DNA from: JANRKH01 sp033763595 | Lineage (GTDB): Bacteria > Pseudomonadota > Alphaproteobacteria > Rickettsiales > Rickettsiaceae | DNA length: 21,288 bases | Reading direction: 5' to 3' | Assembly (NCBI GenBank): GCA_033763595.1 | Contig: JANRKH010000054.1 | Span: forward strand, 1-21,288 | Shown here: positions 21,022 through 21,288 of the stretch, in pieces | Position numbering within the stretch: position 1 is the first letter of the stretch | How the letters are laid out: each line of letters opens with the position of its first letter | Notes under the pieces: model-generated | The model's database searches: none | Seen by the model: only the letters and a program-made list of their open reading frames with translations | Told to the model about the DNA's origin: nothing | Made by a program: the position numbers and the translations under genes

Positions 21022-21288
21022 TTATTTATTCACATTCATCTGGACTTCTGCCAAAAACCCATCAATGCTTAAGGAATTTTTCGACAAAGCAAAAGCTGTT
21101 AGGTAATATTTGATATAAGCAGTGATAAGAAGCAAGCTTTGTGCTCAAGCCCAAACTTCCCTATGTTGTTACGTAATATGCCAATTTAATTTTTTCATTA
21201 GCTTGGCAGTTTTACTATTTACCTCAGTGAGTAGCCACTGATCACCTATTTTAATCTTATTTATTCGGCTTAGCCTCATAAGTATATC
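21022..21288 (-). pseudogene. Probable decayed 3' end of a gene, unrecognised
   Basis: One - strand frame runs from the right edge to a TAA at 21022-21024 and is interrupted by only two in-frame stops (21169-21171 and 21145-21147). The pieces look protein-like: RLSRINKIKIGDQWLLTEVN then KTAKLMKKLNW, and after the stops LLLITAYIKYYLTAFALSKN then LSIDGFLAEVQMNVNK. I cannot assign a family. The final TAA is immediately followed by TACCAAATCTCTAG, the same stop-codon junction as at nusA and rbfA, which supports this being a former gene end. Confidence 0.4.

Larger units (their letters stand above)
20756..21288. other. Right-end region after adk
   Basis: It contains an inverted A element (20921-21021) and a probable pseudogene on the - strand (21022-21288). 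The segment 20756-20920 shows no gene, tRNA or clear terminator. The expected rpsM-rpsK-rpoA-rplQ genes are not present here. Confidence 0.6.

Noticed and set aside
1..21288. CRISPR arrays, tRNA and rRNA genes, intact transposase, phage genes
   Set aside because: Looked for on both strands; no regularly spaced direct repeats, no cloverleaf-like sequence with a GTTCRA loop, and no transposase or phage domains among the open frames.

Overview
The window reads as AT-rich chromosome of an alphaproteobacterium, most likely a Rickettsiales-type intracellular bacterium. Support: the rimP-nusA-infB-rbfA order, a short class Ia ribonucleotide reductase pair (NrdA about 604 aa without an ATP-cone), a RimP and L18 that read closely like rickettsial ones, a secY-adk pair, large non-coding spacers and many short repeats. 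The genus cannot be fixed from sequence alone. Nearly all genes are on the + strand.

Layout: (1) 1-1059, a decayed coding remnant and a LuxR/GerE-type helix-turn-helix protein. (2) 1921-8742, the transcription/translation group rimP, nusA, infB, rbfA, with spacers of 566 bp (rimP-nusA) and 1000 bp (nusA-infB) filled with repeats. (3) 9049-9516, a solitary MnhE/MrpE-like antiporter subunit. (4) 10086-12915, nrdA-nrdB. (5) 13382-20755, part of the ribosomal spc cluster: rplN, rplX, rplE, rpsN, rpsH, rplF, an 881 bp gap, rplR, rpsE, a 422 bp gap, rpmD, rplO, secY, adk. The genes that normally precede rplN are replaced by nrdAB, and rpsM is not seen within 533 bp after adk. (6) the right end, with a repeat and a probable pseudogene on the - strand.

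The most striking content is non-coding: a family of roughly 100-250 bp miniature elements with ends TACCAAATC.../...GATTTGGTA. Eight copies with both ends readable are flanked by the same 3-bp direct repeat, TAA (read as TTA in the other orientation), as expected for target-site duplication. At nusA and rbfA the target is the gene's own TAA stop codon, so the duplication keeps the stop intact; a probable pseudogene at the right edge shows the same junction. Two core types (A, about 105 bp; B, about 135-200 bp) share the same ends, and copies are found nested, in tandem and as composites. No transposase is present in the window. A second, unrelated repeat family (C) also lies in these spacers.

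Functionally the genes are housekeeping: ribosome maturation (RimP, RbfA), transcription elongation/antitermination (NusA), initiation (IF-2), ribosomal proteins, the SecY translocon, adenylate kinase and dNTP synthesis. The novelty lies in how the repeats have settled in and expanded the spacers of these normally compact operons.
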